Origin: Bryobacteraceae bacterium
GTDB taxonomy: Bacteria; Acidobacteriota; Terriglobia; Bryobacterales; Bryobacteraceae
Length of the DNA stretch: 64,000 nt
Direction: 5' to 3'
NCBI GenBank assembly: GCA_019748195.1
Contig: JAIEPW010000043.1
Location: 1-64,000, forward strand
Shown: positions 28,714 through 37,710 of the stretch, one piece after another
Numbering within the stretch: position 1 is the first letter of the stretch
How the letters are laid out: each line of letters starts with the position of its first letter
Notes under the pieces: model-generated
Database searches by the model: none
The model's input: only the letters and a program-made list of their open reading frames with translations
Told to the model about the DNA's origin: nothing
Translations under genes and position numbers: made by a program

Positions 28714-28721
28714 ATCGCGCC

Positions 28722-28727
28722 ATTCTA
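28722..28727 (-). promoter_or_regulatory. -10-like hexamer of the amidohydrolase gene
   Basis: TAGAAT on the minus strand ends eight bases before the ATG, and its first three bases are the TAG stop of the upstream gene. Confidence 0.45.
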
Positions 28728-30038
28728 CGCGATGAGCGGACGCGCCGATCGCGCCGCCCCGCGCTGAATCTCCTTCTTAAGAGCATTTACGTAGGGCACG
28801 AAATCCACCTGCATCGTGTGACGCGGCGCGGATCCGTAGCGGCGGCGCATGCGCTCACGCTCTTCCCGGATCTCCCGCTCCATGCGCTCGGCCGAGGGCA
28901 GGCCGTACTCGCCCAGCAGATACTTCGCCACCCACACGCTCTGCAGCTCGGCCAAGGGCATGATGGCGCCCAGCGGCTGCAGCAACCCGATGAAGAACAG
29001 GTCCGGATAGCGGGGATGAAACACGCGCCGGAACAACGGCAGGTCGTTATTCGGGGCGCTGATCAGGTCCGGACGGAAGAACGGGAAGCTGAGTTTGTAT
29101 CCGGTGCAGTACACAATCGCGTCGATCGCCTCCCGCGTCCCGTCGGTGAACACTACTCCGTCGCCGTCCAGCCTGGCGATGTTGGGCTTCGGTTTCACGC
29201 GGCCGTGGGCGATGCGGTTCAGGATGTCCGGGCTTACCGTCGGATGGGCCGAAAGCAGCCTGTGGTCGGGCTCGGGCAAGCCGAAATCGCGGGGATTCCC
29301 GGTGGACAGGCGGATCAGAAAGGCGAGCACGGCGCGCTGCCAGGAAAACGGCATCCACCCCGGCAGCGGTTGTCTATCGAGAGGCCTGCCGAAGAGGTAC
29401 TTGGGGATGATGTGGAATCCGCGCCGCACCGAGAGAAACGTCGCCTGGGACACGGTGGAAGTTTCCACGGCGATGTCCATGGCGGAGTTGCCAAACCCGA
29501 CCACCAGGACGTTTTGATCGCGGAAGGGCTCCGGCTCCAGATAGTGGTGCGAGTGCAGGATCTTGCCCTGGAACTGGCCGGGAAAGGGAGGCTCGGGCCA
29601 GCGCGGGTCCCAGTGATGGCCGTTGGCAACCAGCAGTGCGCGGTAGTTGTGGCGGGAGCCGTCTTCGAGGGTGATCTCCCAGCCGCCCGGCGCCGGCTCC
29701 GCGCGCGCCACCCGCGTGCGGAAGCGGATGTGCGCCTTCAGCTTGAAATGTTCCGCGTAGTCGTCGAAATACCGCGCGATCTGCGAGTGATGCGGGAAGT
29801 CGGGATAGTCCCGCGGCATCGGGAAATCCGAATACTGCATGCGCAGGCGGGAGGTGTTGATGTGCAGGCCGCGATAGGCGCTGGACATGCCGTTGGAGTT
29901 CCGGTACACCCAGTTGCCGCCCACGCGCTCACCCGCTTCGTAGCAGTCGAACGCGATGCCGCGCTCCTTCAGCGCCTTGCAGGCTGTGATCCCGCTGGAG
30001 CCGGCGCCGATGACGCACACCTTATCTCGCACGGACAT
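28725..30038 (-). CDS. Flavin-containing monooxygenase
   Basis: Cytosolic FAD- and NADPH-dependent oxygenase of 437 residues. The FAD Rossmann motif GAGSSG starts at residue 11. The FMO/BVMO fingerprint FxGxxxHxxxY appears as FQGKILHSHHY (about residue 155). The NADPH Rossmann motif is VVGFGNSAMD (about 180), and a C-terminal DAIVYCTGY matches the conserved ATGY box. The ATG at 30038 was preferred over an upstream start because a TACACT hexamer ends ten bases before it and the glycine-rich motif then lies at the usual distance. The substrate (S/N-oxide or ketone) is not predictable. Confidence 0.88.
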   Translation of the reverse strand: MSVRDKVCVIGAGSSGITACKALKERGIAFDCYEAGERVGGNWVYRNSNGMSSAYRGLHINTSRLRMQYSDFPMPRDYPDFPHHSQIARYFDDYAEHFKLKAHIRFRTRVARAEPAPGGWEITLEDGSRHNYRALLVANGHHWDPRWPEPPFPGQFQGKILHSHHYLEPEPFRDQNVLVVGFGNSAMDIAVETSTVSQATFLSVRRGFHIIPKYLFGRPLDRQPLPGWMPFSWQRAVLAFLIRLSTGNPRDFGLPEPDHRLLSAHPTVSPDILNRIAHGRVKPKPNIARLDGDGVVFTDGTREAIDAIVYCTGYKLSFPFFRPDLISAPNNDLPLFRRVFHPRYPDLFFIGLLQPLGAIMPLAELQSVWVAKYLLGEYGLPSAERMEREIREERERMRRRYGSAPRHTMQVDFVPYVNALKKEIQRGAARSARPLIA

Positions 30039-30048
30039 TCTGCAGGCT

Positions 30049-30054
30049 AGTGTA
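30049..30054 (-). promoter_or_regulatory. -10-like hexamer of the monooxygenase gene
   Basis: TACACT on the minus strand ends ten bases before the ATG at 30038. It supports this start over the upstream one. Confidence 0.45.
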
Positions 30055-30121
30055 CATGTGCTCGCGCCGGGCTTGTCTGGCAGCATGAGCCGCGGAGTGC
30101 TGACGACTTTCGCCCCAACTA

Positions 30122-30150
30122 TTGACAGGAAAGCCGTTTATCCGCAAAAT
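30122..30150 (+). promoter_or_regulatory. Sigma-70-like promoter for the 30291 gene
   Basis: A perfect -35 TTGACA (30122-30127) is separated by 17 bases from CAAAAT (30145-30150). The leader to the ATG at 30291 would be about 134 bases, unusually long for this window. No riboswitch fold was recognised in it. Confidence 0.55.
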
Positions 30151-30290
30151 TTCACGAAAGGTCTTCTTTGGGATCAATCTGCGCGTTACGGGTTAAGGAA
30201 CGATTCGAGTTTCGTTCACGTCATTGGAGCAGGGCATCAGTTTCCTGCCGGTTCTGCCGATAGGGACTGTCAAGTACCGTGGAGGCGCGT

Positions 30291-30917
30291 ATGCACATCT
30301 TTGGTGATCGTCAGTTTGTGGAGGTACCGGGCGGCAAGACGCACGAGCTGCCGCCGCTGCTGGTGAAGACCACGCCCGGCGTCAGGCGGCTGGACCGGGT
30401 GATGGGCATGGCCGAGGAGATCGTGACCGATGAGGACCTGATTCCGCCGGTATCGCTGGACGGAATTGCATCGGATGCCGATGTCGAGCGGCGCAAGATG
30501 GACCTCGCCATCAACCTGGTGGAGCAGTACCTCACCTTCGTCACCCACTGGCAGTGGGGCGACAGCGTACTCGAATGGATCCGGCAGTGCGAGATGACCT
30601 TCGACACCCGGATCGATCTGCGCAATCTGATCCGCACCGATATATGGCCGCACGCCGGGCGCGCCAGCTTTGTCACCTTGATCGAAGACAAAGCCGTGCC
30701 GCATGCGGGAGTCGCGCTGGATCGCGCCGTGGGCATGCGCCTCACCTTCCGCCAGCCGCCGCCCATCGGCTGCTTCTCGAATCAGTTCCTGCTGTACCTG
30801 AACGGATCGCTCGCCACCACGGCTTACCAAACCTGGTCGGGCATGGTCTCCGGTCCCACGTCGTCACTGCCGCCGGAGCGTTTCCACTTCCAGGTGGTGA
30901 ACCTCAGCGAACAGTAG
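30291..30917 (+). CDS. Hypothetical protein
   Basis: A 208-residue soluble protein without signal peptide or membrane helix. I do not recognise it. It is rich in aromatic and acidic residues (THWQWGDSVLEWIRQ around 84-98) and contains a beta-rich second half. I chose the ATG at 30291, which has GGAGG at 30281-30285 with five-base spacing, over an in-frame GTG at 30279. It is a single-gene unit with its own promoter and a long leader. Confidence 0.7.
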   Translation: MHIFGDRQFVEVPGGKTHELPPLLVKTTPGVRRLDRVMGMAEEIVTDEDLIPPVSLDGIASDADVERRKMDLAINLVEQYLTFVTHWQWGDSVLEWIRQCEMTFDTRIDLRNLIRTDIWPHAGRASFVTLIEDKAVPHAGVALDRAVGMRLTFRQPPPIGCFSNQFLLYLNGSLATTAYQTWSGMVSGPTSSLPPERFHFQVVNLSEQ

Positions 30918-30975
30918 CCCGCATTCGAACGCCTCTTTCGCTACACCTCGGGGACCTCCGGAGGATCGCCGGTGA

Positions 30976-30981
30976 TATACT
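30976..30981 (+). promoter_or_regulatory. -10-like hexamer of the propeller-amidohydrolase gene
   Basis: TATACT lies 30 bases before the ATG at 31012. A GAGGTG ribosome site lies between, so this transcript has a conventional leader. No good -35 is seen. Confidence 0.45.
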
Positions 30982-31011
30982 CGGCCTCACCCAAGTCCAC
31001 GAGGTGTTTCC

Positions 31012-34000
31012 ATGAAAAAGCGTCTCCTGCTCGCTTCCTCCGCCTGCCTGATCGGCTGCGCCGGTTTGTGGTTGTCGCCAGTCTTCAGCCAGGACAAGCC
31101 TCCGGAAAAGAAGCCGGGGCTGCCGCTCAAGACGGAGCGGAAGCTCGACTTCTCCACCAGCGAAGGCACCTGGATGTCGCTCACCGTATCGCCCGACGGC
31201 GGCACCATCCTCTTCGACCTTCTCGGCGACCTCTATACTCTGCCGGTCGCCGGCGGAGAAGCCAAGCTGCTGATGGGAGGGTTAGCCTTCGAGGGCCAAC
31301 CCGCTTACTCGCCGGACGGCAAGCGGATCGCCTTCCTCAGCGATCGTGAAGGCTCGGAGAACTTGTGGGTAGCCGGCGCCGACGGATCGAACCCCAAGCA
31401 GCTCTCCAAGGAGGAGCAGGCCAACTTCCTCTCGCCGGCCTGGAGCCGCGACGGGCAGTACGTGCTGGTGTCCAAGTCGACTCCCGCATCCGGCGCGCAG
31501 GAAATTTGGATGTATCACGTCGACGGCGGCGCCGGAATCCAGTACACCAAGTCCAAGGAGCGTCCGGACACGCCTCGCGACCAGATGCGCAATCACATGG
31601 GTCCGGTGATGTCGCCGGACGGCAAGCACGTCTATTTCGCCGAGCGGCGCAACAACTTCACCTACAACGCCACCTTCCCGCTGTGGCAGGTGGTCCGCAA
31701 GAACGTCCTAACCGGTGAGCAGGACACCGTAACGAACGCCGCGGGCAGCGGCATGAAACCGCTGCTCTCACCCGACGGCAAGACGCTCGTGTTTGCCACG
31801 CGCCTCGATAATGAAACCGGACTCCGTATCCGCGATCTCACCACGGGCGAGGAAAGCTGGCTGAAGTACCCGGTGCAGCGTGACGAGCAGGAATCGGTGG
31901 CTTCGCGGGACACCATGCCCGCCTTCTGCTTCCTTCCGGACGGCAAGAGCCTGATCACCAACTACGCGGGAAAGCTGTGGCGAATCGGCGTCCCCGGCGG
32001 ACAAACCACCGAGATTCCGTTCACCGCCAACGTCTCGCTCGACCTGGGGCCGCAACTCAAGTTTCCGATGCGGCTGGAGGAAGGGCCGGTGCGGGCACGG
32101 CTGATCCAGGGAGCCATTCCTTCGCCCGACGGAACCAAGGTGGCGTTCTCGGCGCTGACGAAGCTGTACCGCATGGATTTGCCGTCGGGACGGCCGGCGC
32201 GCGTCACCACTTCGACTGCCCGCGAGTATCAGCCCGCCTGGTCCCCGGACGGCCAATGGCTGGCCTACGCGACGTGGGATGGCAACGGCGGTAACCTCTG
32301 GAAGGTCCGCGCGGACGGTTCCGGGGCGCCGCAGCAGCTCTCGCGATTGTCGGCCTACTATCGCGACCCGGTCTGGTCTCCGGACGGCTCCAAGATCGTC
32401 GTTCTGAAGGGTTACAACCGGACGCGGATCACCGCCGCGGGCGACCTCGGGGGCCTGATCGGCATGGATCTGGTTTCCCTCCCCGCGGCCGGGGGAGATC
32501 CTACCGTGATCATGGCGGCGCGCGGAGCGGGCCGGCCGCACTTCCGCACGGCGGAGCCGGATCGCGTCTATGTTTATGCCGTCAGCGGCGGCGGACCCAT
32601 GGGTCCGGCGGGCGAACTCGTGTCCGTACGGTTCGACGGAACCGACCGGCGCCGCCATTTGAAGGTCTCCGGCCCCGGACGGACGCCGGACCAGCCGGCG
32701 GGCGCCGAGGACATTCGCGTTTCCCCGGATGGCCGCTTCGCCCTCGCGAAGCTCACCCGCCAGTTGTACCTGGTATCGATGCCGCCCACGGGCGGCGCGG
32801 AACCCATCGAAGTGAAGGTCCAGAGCCCGGCCATCCCGGCGCGGAAGCTGACCGACCTGGGCGCGGATGATTTCGCCTGGGCGGAGGGCGGCAACCTGAT
32901 CACCTGGTCCTTGGGCGCCAGCCTGTTCCGCCTTCCAGTGTCCGGCGTGAACTTCGATCCCAAGGCCAAGCCCGCTCCCTCGGAACTCGAAGTCGCGGTG
33001 GAGGCGCCGCGCGCCAAGCCCTCCGGCTCCGTGGTTCTGCGGGGAGCGAAGATCATCACCATGAAAGGGGATGAGACCATCCCGGACGGTGATGTCCTGG
33101 TGACCGACAACCGTATCGCCGCCGTGGGCCGGCGTGGCGCCGTGACCGTACCGGCCGGCGCCAGGATCGTCGACGTGAAAGGCATGACCATCATGCCCGG
33201 CGTGGTGGACACCCACGCGCACTACTTCGAAATCAAGCGCGGCCAGTTGGAGATGGACAGTTATGCGTATCTGGCGAATCTCGCCTATGGCATCACCACC
33301 GGGCGCGATCCGCAGACCATGACCAACGACGCGTTCGCCTACCAGGACCTGATCGAATCCGGAGAAATGCTCGGTCCGCGCGCGTTCTCCACCGGACCCG
33401 GCATCTTCAGCGACACCAACTTCAAGAGCTATGAAGAAGCCCGCGATACGATCGCCCGGTACAAAAAGTACTACCGCACCAACACCGTCAAAAGCTACAT
33501 GGTAGGCAACCGCCAGCAGCGCCAATGGGTGGTTCAGGCTTGCAAGGAAAACGGGATCATGCCCACCACCGAGGGCGGTCTGGACCTGAAGCTCAACTTG
33601 ACCCACGCGATCGACGGCATGGCCGGCAACGAGCATTCCTTCCCGGTGGTGCCCCTGATGAAGGACACGGTCGAGCTGTTCGCGAAATCGGGCATCTTCT
33701 ACACGCCCACGTTGCTCGTCGCCTACGGCGGGCCATGGGCCGAAAACTACTTCTACACCACCACCGAGGTGTACAACGATCCCAAATTGCGGCGCTTCTT
33801 CCCCACCGATGTACTCAATCTGAAGGCGAAGCGCCGGCCGTGGTTCAGCAAGGACGAGCATGTCTTCCCCAAGCTGGCGGCTTCGGCGGCGAAGATCGTG
33901 CGCGCCGGCGGCCGGGTCTGCATCGGCGGTCACGGGCAGATCCAGGGCATCCAGTGCCACTGGGAGATGTGGGCGCTGGCCGAGGGCGGGCTTTCCAATC

Positions 34001-34287
34001 ACGAGGTGCTCCGCGCGGCGACGCTGCACGGCGCGGAGGCCATCGGCATGGATCAGGACCTCGGGTCGATCGAAGGGGGCAAGCTCGCGGATCTGATCGT
34101 GCTGAAGAAGGACCCGCTGGCCGACATCCGCAACACCAACACGATCCAGTACGTCATGAAGAACGGCGAGTTGTTCGAAGGGGACACGCTGAACCAGGTC
34201 TGGCCGGCGGAGAAGCCTTTGAAGCAGCAATGGTGGTGGAAGGACAATCCCGCTAAGCCGGCGCCTACCGGCGGGGGCCAGCAGTAA
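31012..34287 (+). CDS. Exported TolB-propeller / amidohydrolase fusion protein
   Basis: A 1091-residue protein with a signal peptide (about 1-25, ending VFSQ). The N-terminal two thirds (about 45-660) are WD40/TolB-like blades with recurrent YSPDGKRIAF and WSPDGSKI motifs. From about 675 an amidohydrolase begins (VLRGAKIITMKGDE), with the HxH metal motif DTHAHYFE, later His residues in IGGHGQIQGIQCHWE, and the C-terminal [15 protein letters not shown] signature. This fusion is known from several soil and marine phyla. The substrate is unknown, with peptides or cyclic amides possible. The 3' end overlaps the convergent S41 gene by 23 bases. Confidence 0.88.
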   Translation: MKKRLLLASSACLIGCAGLWLSPVFSQDKPPEKKPGLPLKTERKLDFSTSEGTWMSLTVSPDGGTILFDLLGDLYTLPVAGGEAKLLMGGLAFEGQPAYSPDGKRIAFLSDREGSENLWVAGADGSNPKQLSKEEQANFLSPAWSRDGQYVLVSKSTPASGAQEIWMYHVDGGAGIQYTKSKERPDTPRDQMRNHMGPVMSPDGKHVYFAERRNNFTYNATFPLWQVVRKNVLTGEQDTVTNAAGSGMKPLLSPDGKTLVFATRLDNETGLRIRDLTTGEESWLKYPVQRDEQESVASRDTMPAFCFLPDGKSLITNYAGKLWRIGVPGGQTTEIPFTANVSLDLGPQLKFPMRLEEGPVRARLIQGAIPSPDGTKVAFSALTKLYRMDLPSGRPARVTTSTAREYQPAWSPDGQWLAYATWDGNGGNLWKVRADGSGAPQQLSRLSAYYRDPVWSPDGSKIVVLKGYNRTRITAAGDLGGLIGMDLVSLPAAGGDPTVIMAARGAGRPHFRTAEPDRVYVYAVSGGGPMGPAGELVSVRFDGTDRRRHLKVSGPGRTPDQPAGAEDIRVSPDGRFALAKLTRQLYLVSMPPTGGAEPIEVKVQSPAIPARKLTDLGADDFAWAEGGNLITWSLGASLFRLPVSGVNFDPKAKPAPSELEVAVEAPRAKPSGSVVLRGAKIITMKGDETIPDGDVLVTDNRIAAVGRRGAVTVPAGARIVDVKGMTIMPGVVDTHAHYFEIKRGQLEMDSYAYLANLAYGITTGRDPQTMTNDAFAYQDLIESGEMLGPRAFSTGPGIFSDTNFKSYEEARDTIARYKKYYRTNTVKSYMVGNRQQRQWVVQACKENGIMPTTEGGLDLKLNLTHAIDGMAGNEHSFPVVPLMKDTVELFAKSGIFYTPTLLVAYGGPWAENYFYTTTEVYNDPKLRRFFPTDVLNLKAKRRPWFSKDEHVFPKLAASAAKIVRAGGRVCIGGHGQIQGIQCHWEMWALAEGGLSNHEVLRAATLHGAEAIGMDQDLGSIEGGKLADLIVLKKDPLADIRNTNTIQYVMKNGELFEGDTLNQVWPAEKPLKQQWWWKDNPAKPAPTGGGQQ

Positions 34288-35671
34288 GCGATTCCAGCGC
34301 GCGGCGGACCACCGGGTCGCGCCGCGCCTCCACTTCATCGCCCTTGGCGACGCTGATGCCGAGGCTGAACAGCTCCTGCTGCAAGCGGCTCTGAATCCAG
34401 TCGCGCTCCGCCAGCCACTCCCCCACGCCCGGCCGGATCTGGCGTTCGGACAGGAACACCTGGAACTCATCCAGCAGCTTGCCGGTCACCTGGAAGCTTT
34501 CATGGATCGAGTTTCGCTGCAGATACTCAGTGGCGAAATTCGTGACCGCGCCGCTCGCTTCGAGCACCGCGCGCAGGCGGCTGGGAACGGCCGGCGCCAC
34601 CACGTGATCCGGGTCGATTCCGCCGCGAACCTGCGCATCGGTGGTCAGGGCGCTGTCCTGCAGGGGACGCTGGATGTTGCGGCCCGACGGCGTGTAATAA
34701 AAGGCGGTGGTGAGCGCAAGCCCCGCGCCCCGCGACAAGGGAAACACGCTCTGCACCAGCCCTTTGCCGTAAGTCGGCTGGCCGATGATCGCGCCGCGCT
34801 TGTGGTCCTGCAGCGATCCTGCAAGGATCTCGGACGCGCTGGCTGATTTCTCATTGACCAGCACGGCAACCGGGAACGAATAGTGCCGGGCGCCGGCCGG
34901 CACTTTGATCTCTTCGCTTTTTTCCTGATTGCGAGCCTTGATGTTGAGCACCGTGTCGCCCGGTTTCAGAAACATCGATGCGACTTCCACCGCGGCCGCC
35001 GCAACACCGCCCGGATTGTTGCGAAGGTCGATCACCAGGCCTTGCAGCGCCTCGCCGCCCAGCGCCTCCAGCTTTTCCCGCAGCAGCCTGCCGGTGGGCT
35101 GATCGAAAGAAGCGATCCGCACATAGCCGATGCCGGGCTGCAGCAGGTAATCGCGGTCGACGCTCGGGGAATCCATCAGCTCCGGGGTAAGCGTGAACTG
35201 CAGAATCCGCGCGTTTCCAGGGCGGCGAACATCCAGGCGGACCTGTTGTTGCCGCGCCTGGCCCAGCAGTCCCACCAGTTGCTCGAATTCCAGGCGGGCC
35301 AGCGGAATTCCGTTGATGGCGAGAATCTCGTCGCCCGGCCCCAGGCCGGCCCGGGCGGACGGCGTTCCGGGAAGGGTCTGCAGGAAAATGACCCGGCCCG
35401 GCAGGACGCTCACCACGCTGCCGAAGCCCTTCTGTTCGGACCGCTCCATCTGCTTGAGCTGCTCGAACTGGCCGGGGTCGAAAAAGACGGAGTGCGGGTC
35501 CAGCATGCGCAGCGCTCCTGGCAGCGCCCCGGCGTATATCGCTTCGTTGGGAAGCTCCGATGCCGCGTTCTCTCGGGTGACGGCGAAAACTTCGATGAAC
35601 TTCTTGAGCTGCCGCTCCAGTTCCTCGAGGGGGTCGGCGAACAGCAGCAGGCAGAAAAACAGACCGCTCAT
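34265..35671 (-). CDS. S41 C-terminal-processing-type protease
   Basis: Envelope serine protease of the CtpA/Tsp family, 468 residues. It has an N-terminal hydrophobic signal-like segment (about 3-14), a helical region, a PDZ domain (about 95-170, VLPGRVIFLQTLPGTPSARAGL) and a catalytic core. The nucleophile Ser is in EKSASASEI (near 275) and the general base Lys in YGKGLVQS (about 300). It starts at the base next to the ddl stop, so it probably shares the ddl transcript. A role in trimming periplasmic or peptidoglycan-linked proteins is typical of the family. Confidence 0.89.
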   Translation of the reverse strand: MSGLFFCLLLFADPLEELERQLKKFIEVFAVTRENAASELPNEAIYAGALPGALRMLDPHSVFFDPGQFEQLKQMERSEQKGFGSVVSVLPGRVIFLQTLPGTPSARAGLGPGDEILAINGIPLARLEFEQLVGLLGQARQQQVRLDVRRPGNARILQFTLTPELMDSPSVDRDYLLQPGIGYVRIASFDQPTGRLLREKLEALGGEALQGLVIDLRNNPGGVAAAAVEVASMFLKPGDTVLNIKARNQEKSEEIKVPAGARHYSFPVAVLVNEKSASASEILAGSLQDHKRGAIIGQPTYGKGLVQSVFPLSRGAGLALTTAFYYTPSGRNIQRPLQDSALTTDAQVRGGIDPDHVVAPAVPSRLRAVLEASGAVTNFATEYLQRNSIHESFQVTGKLLDEFQVFLSERQIRPGVGEWLAERDWIQSRLQQELFSLGISVAKGDEVEARRDPVVRRALESLTAGPRR

Positions 35672-36646
35672 CTAACGCTCGTACCGCAACGCGCTCTTGG
35701 CCCGATGCCGCTGCACCGCGTACCCGATCAGACGGTCCAGCAACTGGCCGTAAGGGATTCCGGACGCCTCCCACATCTTGGGATACATGCTGATCGACGT
35801 GAAACCAGGAATGGTATTCACCTCATTGATGTACAGGTTGCCCGTGGATTCCTCCATCAGGAAGTCCACCCGGGCCATCCCTTCGCACTCGACGGCCTGA
35901 TAACATTCCACGGCGAGCCGGCGGATGAGCTCCGACTGCTCCGGCGTCACATCCGCCGGCACGACAGTGCGGGCGGCGTCCAGCAGGTACTTGTCCTCAT
36001 AGTCGTAAAATTCGCGGGACGGCAGGATCTCGCAGGGAACGCTGGCTAGCGGCTCGTCGTTCCCCATCACGGAACACTCGAACTCCCGGCCCGCGATGCC
36101 CCGTTCCACAATCACCTTGCGGTCATAGCGAAACGCGTCGGCAATGGCTGCTTCCAATTCGGCGCAGTTGCGGGCTTTCGAGATGCCCACGGAACTGCCC
36201 AGGTTCGCCGGTTTCACGAAAACAGGGAAGGGAAGCCTGCCACAAATTTGCTCCAGCGAATACGCGCCGCGGACCGTGATGTAATCCACGACCGGGAGCC
36301 CGCGCTGCACCGCCAGCCGCTTCATCACTTCCTTGTCCATGGACGCCGAGGAGCCCAGAACGCCGGGTCCCACGTAGGGAAGGTCGGCCAGCTCCAGCAA
36401 ACCCTGAACGGTTCCGTCTTCCCCGAAGGTCCCGTGAAGCAGCGGGAAGACGACGTCGATCTCCTGGTTCGCCCCCGGCTCGGGGACAATGGGCCGCGGG
36501 CTCCACTTGCCCTCCTTGGAGATGAAGTACTGGAGGATCTTGTATTTCTCGGGATCCAGCGCCTCCATCACCGACTTCGCGGAGCGGATGGAGACTTCAT
36601 GCTCTCCGCTGCGCCCGCCATAAATCACTGCAATGCGTTGTTTCAT
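35672..36646 (-). CDS. ddl: D-alanine--D-alanine ligase
   Basis: Cytosolic ATP-grasp enzyme that joins two D-alanines for peptidoglycan. At 324 residues it has all family blocks: YGGRSGEHEVSI at the N-terminus, PLLHGTFGEDGTVQGLLEL, the ATP-grasp FVKPANLGSSVGI, and the C-terminal VDFLMEESTGNLYINEVNTIPGFT with Mg ligands and the carrier loop. The start follows the DUF481 gene stop by three bases, and the S41 gene begins right behind the ddl stop. The three form a compact leftward unit with an envelope theme. Confidence 0.95.
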   Translation of the reverse strand: MKQRIAVIYGGRSGEHEVSIRSAKSVMEALDPEKYKILQYFISKEGKWSPRPIVPEPGANQEIDVVFPLLHGTFGEDGTVQGLLELADLPYVGPGVLGSSASMDKEVMKRLAVQRGLPVVDYITVRGAYSLEQICGRLPFPVFVKPANLGSSVGISKARNCAELEAAIADAFRYDRKVIVERGIAGREFECSVMGNDEPLASVPCEILPSREFYDYEDKYLLDAARTVVPADVTPEQSELIRRLAVECYQAVECEGMARVDFLMEESTGNLYINEVNTIPGFTSISMYPKMWEASGIPYGQLLDRLIGYAVQRHRAKSALRYER

Positions 36647-36649
36647 TCG

Positions 36650-37696
36650 TTAGTTGCCCGCTGTCAGTTTGAACCCGGTGGTTAGAATCACGTCACTCCG
36701 CTGGGTGCCCGGCACGGGATTCGAGATATAGCGGTTGCTGAGCGCCACCTGCAGCCCTACCCATTTCCACAGGTTCGTGGTGGCGGAGGCGTCCAGCGCC
36801 ATGCGGAACTCGCCCGGATTGCTGAACGCGGGGTAGATGATGAACTTCTGCCGGATCTGGAGGGCCGGGTACTGCTTGGTAAACTCCTCGCTGAAGAGGC
36901 CCTCGGCGATGCTGCGCGTCAGCCCGGTGGAGAACACTTCCCGGTTGTAGCTCGCGCCGCCCAGGAAATCCAGGGTCATGTTCTCGCTTCGGATCACGTT
37001 GCGTCCGAAACCGGCGCCCAGGACGCTGCGCAGATCCAGCCGCTGAAACTGATCGTATTCCAGATCGCCCGACCCGAAGGCGAACGAATTGCGGCTCAAC
37101 TGGCGATCGTAGCGGGCGCTGCCGCGCCGCGCGTTTGCGGTTACCCTGGTGTCGGACCCGTCCCGTCCCCGGGCGTACAGCGTGGTGGCGGTCAACACCA
37201 GCTTGTCCACGCGGGTGGTGCGCGCGGCGTTCAACGTCAGGTTGTACGTGGAGGTGTTCGCGTTTCCGCGCGCGATCACCACGCCGGTGGCCAGGCTACC
37301 CTTCCAGATATCAAAGAACCGGGGGTCCGCCGCCCGCCGCGCGGCGCGCCACGCGGTGACCTCCTCGCCCTCCGAGCGCATCCGGGTGATCTCGTCGCGC
37401 GGCAGAATCACAGGACCCGCGTTCGCCGTCTCGATCACGATGTCCTGCTCCTGCACACGAACCGGACCGGCCAGAATCTGCCCGGTCCTGGTGACCAGGT
37501 AGACCTCGCCCGCCGCGTTCAGCGACGTCACCGCGTCCCAGTTCACCTGCACGGCCCCAAAGAATTCGGTCTCCACCGAAAGCTTGCCGTTTTCCAGCTT
37601 CACGAACTTCCCGGTGACCTTATCGCCGTTGCGGACCATTACCTCATCGGCTCTCGCGGCCAGCAGGAACGTCATTGCGCAGACTGCGTACTTCAT
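36650..37696 (-). CDS. DUF481 outer-membrane beta-barrel protein
   Basis: A 348-residue exported protein (signal peptide about 1-16, ending ARAD). The N-terminal part (17-125) is a small beta-domain binding motif pair resembling SH3-like repeats (NGDKVTGKFVKLENGKL). From about 140 the DUF481/YdiY region gives alternating amphipathic strands ending in an aromatic-rich barrel terminus (TTGFKLTAGN). Likely an outer-membrane barrel with unknown cargo. It precedes ddl with three-base spacing. Confidence 0.82.
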   Translation of the reverse strand: MKYAVCAMTFLLAARADEVMVRNGDKVTGKFVKLENGKLSVETEFFGAVQVNWDAVTSLNAAGEVYLVTRTGQILAGPVRVQEQDIVIETANAGPVILPRDEITRMRSEGEEVTAWRAARRAADPRFFDIWKGSLATGVVIARGNANTSTYNLTLNAARTTRVDKLVLTATTLYARGRDGSDTRVTANARRGSARYDRQLSRNSFAFGSGDLEYDQFQRLDLRSVLGAGFGRNVIRSENMTLDFLGGASYNREVFSTGLTRSIAEGLFSEEFTKQYPALQIRQKFIIYPAFSNPGEFRMALDASATTNLWKWVGLQVALSNRYISNPVPGTQRSDVILTTGFKLTAGN

Positions 37697-37710
37697 TGTC
37701 CAGCTTCTTC

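Noticed and set aside
31768-34470. Long open frame on the minus strand opposite the propeller-amidohydrolase gene (about 900 codons)
   Set aside because: It is fully antisense to a well-supported gene, is rich in Arg/His/Gln with no domain, and arises from high GC content at third positions. Similar antisense frames at 5958-7568, 7459-9015 and 49034-51076 were left out for the same reason.
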